6,662 nucleotides of DNA from Coleofasciculus sp. S288 (GTDB lineage Bacteria > Cyanobacteriota > Cyanobacteriia > Cyanobacteriales > Coleofasciculaceae): assembly GCA_020216575.1 (NCBI GenBank), contig JAIUYC010000220.1, positions 1 to 6,662 of the forward strand, written 5' to 3'. Below are positions 6,050 through 6,662 of this stretch, piece by piece. Every line of letters begins with the position of its first letter. The first letter of the stretch is position 1. Made by a program: the position numbers and the translations under genes. The notes beneath the pieces were generated by a model. That model made no database searches. It had not been told where the DNA came from and saw nothing but the letters and a program-made list of their open reading frames with translations.

Positions 6050-6662
6050 ATGTCTTCCAATCAGCTACTTTTGCGCCATGCATTACGCTATCCTGGCTGG
6101 ATTATATCGAATATCATTCTGAGCTTTTCGGGCGCTCTTTTTAATGGTGTTAGTGCAACATTGATCGTACCGTTAGTGCTGGCATTTTTGGGTCAAGGAA
6201 ATATAAATTTGAAAGGAGGTCCACCGCTTCTTCAGAAGATACTGTCTATTGCTGGTGGTGGAGAAGGAAACAATAACCTTGCTTTGATGGTTGGGGTAGT
6301 TTTCTTGGCGATTATTCTAAAAAATGTTGCCAACTATATAAGTTCACTAGTATCTAGTTCTTTATCTAGAAGGCTAGTTAATGATTTTAGGAAAGAAGCA
6401 ATTAAGGTAGTCTTAGATGTCGATCTAGATTATTTTGCCAAAACAAAGATTGGAGATGTTATTAATAAGATAAATCAAGAAGTTGGCCGAGCAGCAGGTA
6501 CAATTAAAACGGCAATTAATTTATTTACAACTTCAATTACAATTCTGACATTTCTTGCTATTTTAATTTCAATATCTTGGCAACTTACCCTAGTTTCTAC
6601 TGTCTTATTACTCTTGGTAACAGCGATTAACCAATATTTTGTAAAGCGTGCTAAGGGGTTTG
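6050..6662 (+). CDS. ABC exporter, membrane-domain part (3' end outside window)
   Basis: Only the first 204 codons are present; the window ends inside the gene. The sequence matches the start of a type I (MsbA-like) ABC exporter with the permease domain first; an ATPase domain would be expected beyond the edge. Hydrophobic segments are visible at about 17-47, 77-103, 156-176 and 178-196. The intracellular stretch RRLVNDFRKEAIKVVLDVDLDYFAKTKIGDVINKINQEVGRAAG (107-150) contains the diagnostic 'L-R---------D---F---K-GD--N---E' pattern just before the third membrane segment. A glycine- and asparagine-rich loop (48-76) between the first two segments is long for this family and would face outside. 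Its position after three glycosyltransferases suggests export of a glycolipid or polysaccharide, comparable with the HepA-type exporters of cyanobacterial envelope polysaccharide; that comparison is from memory. A drug or peptide exporter cannot be excluded. Confidence 0.88.
   Translation, partial: MSSNQLLLRHALRYPGWIISNIILSFSGALFNGVSATLIVPLVLAFLGQGNINLKGGPPLLQKILSIAGGGEGNNNLALMVGVVFLAIILKNVANYISSLVSSSLSRRLVNDFRKEAIKVVLDVDLDYFAKTKIGDVINKINQEVGRAAGTIKTAINLFTTSITILTFLAILISISWQLTLVSTVLLLLVTAINQYFVKRAKGF

Overview
The window looks like cyanobacterial chromosomal DNA. The gene content fits: a short, acidic, cyanobacterial-type unknown protein, a GalE-like epimerase, and an exporter of a type common in cyanobacterial polysaccharide clusters. 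Three perfect copies of the cyanobacterial HIP1 octamer GCGATCGC (524-531, 569-576, 2268-2275) support it. I cannot name the species. No RNA gene, insertion sequence, CRISPR array or attachment site was seen.

Left part (1-1411): gloB (glyoxalase II) lies on the minus strand with a good sigma-70-type promoter and a strong ribosome binding site. A 15-bp palindrome covers its -35 box. A 68-residue unknown gene is divergent from it on the plus strand. These two look like housekeeping or lineage-core genes. No gene-free stretch exceeds 300 bases; the longest is 1193-1411 (219 bases), which holds one short hairpin and no convincing gene or promoter.

Right part (1412-6662): five plus-strand genes read as a cell-surface polysaccharide locus. 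They are a GTG-started UDP-glucose 4-epimerase (galE), a GT-A family 2 glycosyltransferase, an uncharacterised probable GT-B-fold glycosyltransferase, a GT4 family glycosyltransferase, and the first 204 codons of an ABC exporter permease that runs off the end. The unknown protein and the GT4 gene overlap by 4 bases (ATGA), so they are probably translationally coupled. The exporter starts 49 bases after the GT4 stop. galE is separated from the glycosyltransferases by 165 bases and may be its own transcription unit.

Working model (inference): GalE supplies UDP-galactose or a related sugar, the three glycosyltransferases add sugars to a carrier or glycolipid on the cytoplasmic side, and the ABC exporter moves the product across the inner membrane. 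The overall layout resembles cyanobacterial exopolysaccharide or envelope-polysaccharide clusters and is not a wholly new type of system. The least understood parts are the GT-B-like protein at 3674-4849 and the small protein at 986-1192.
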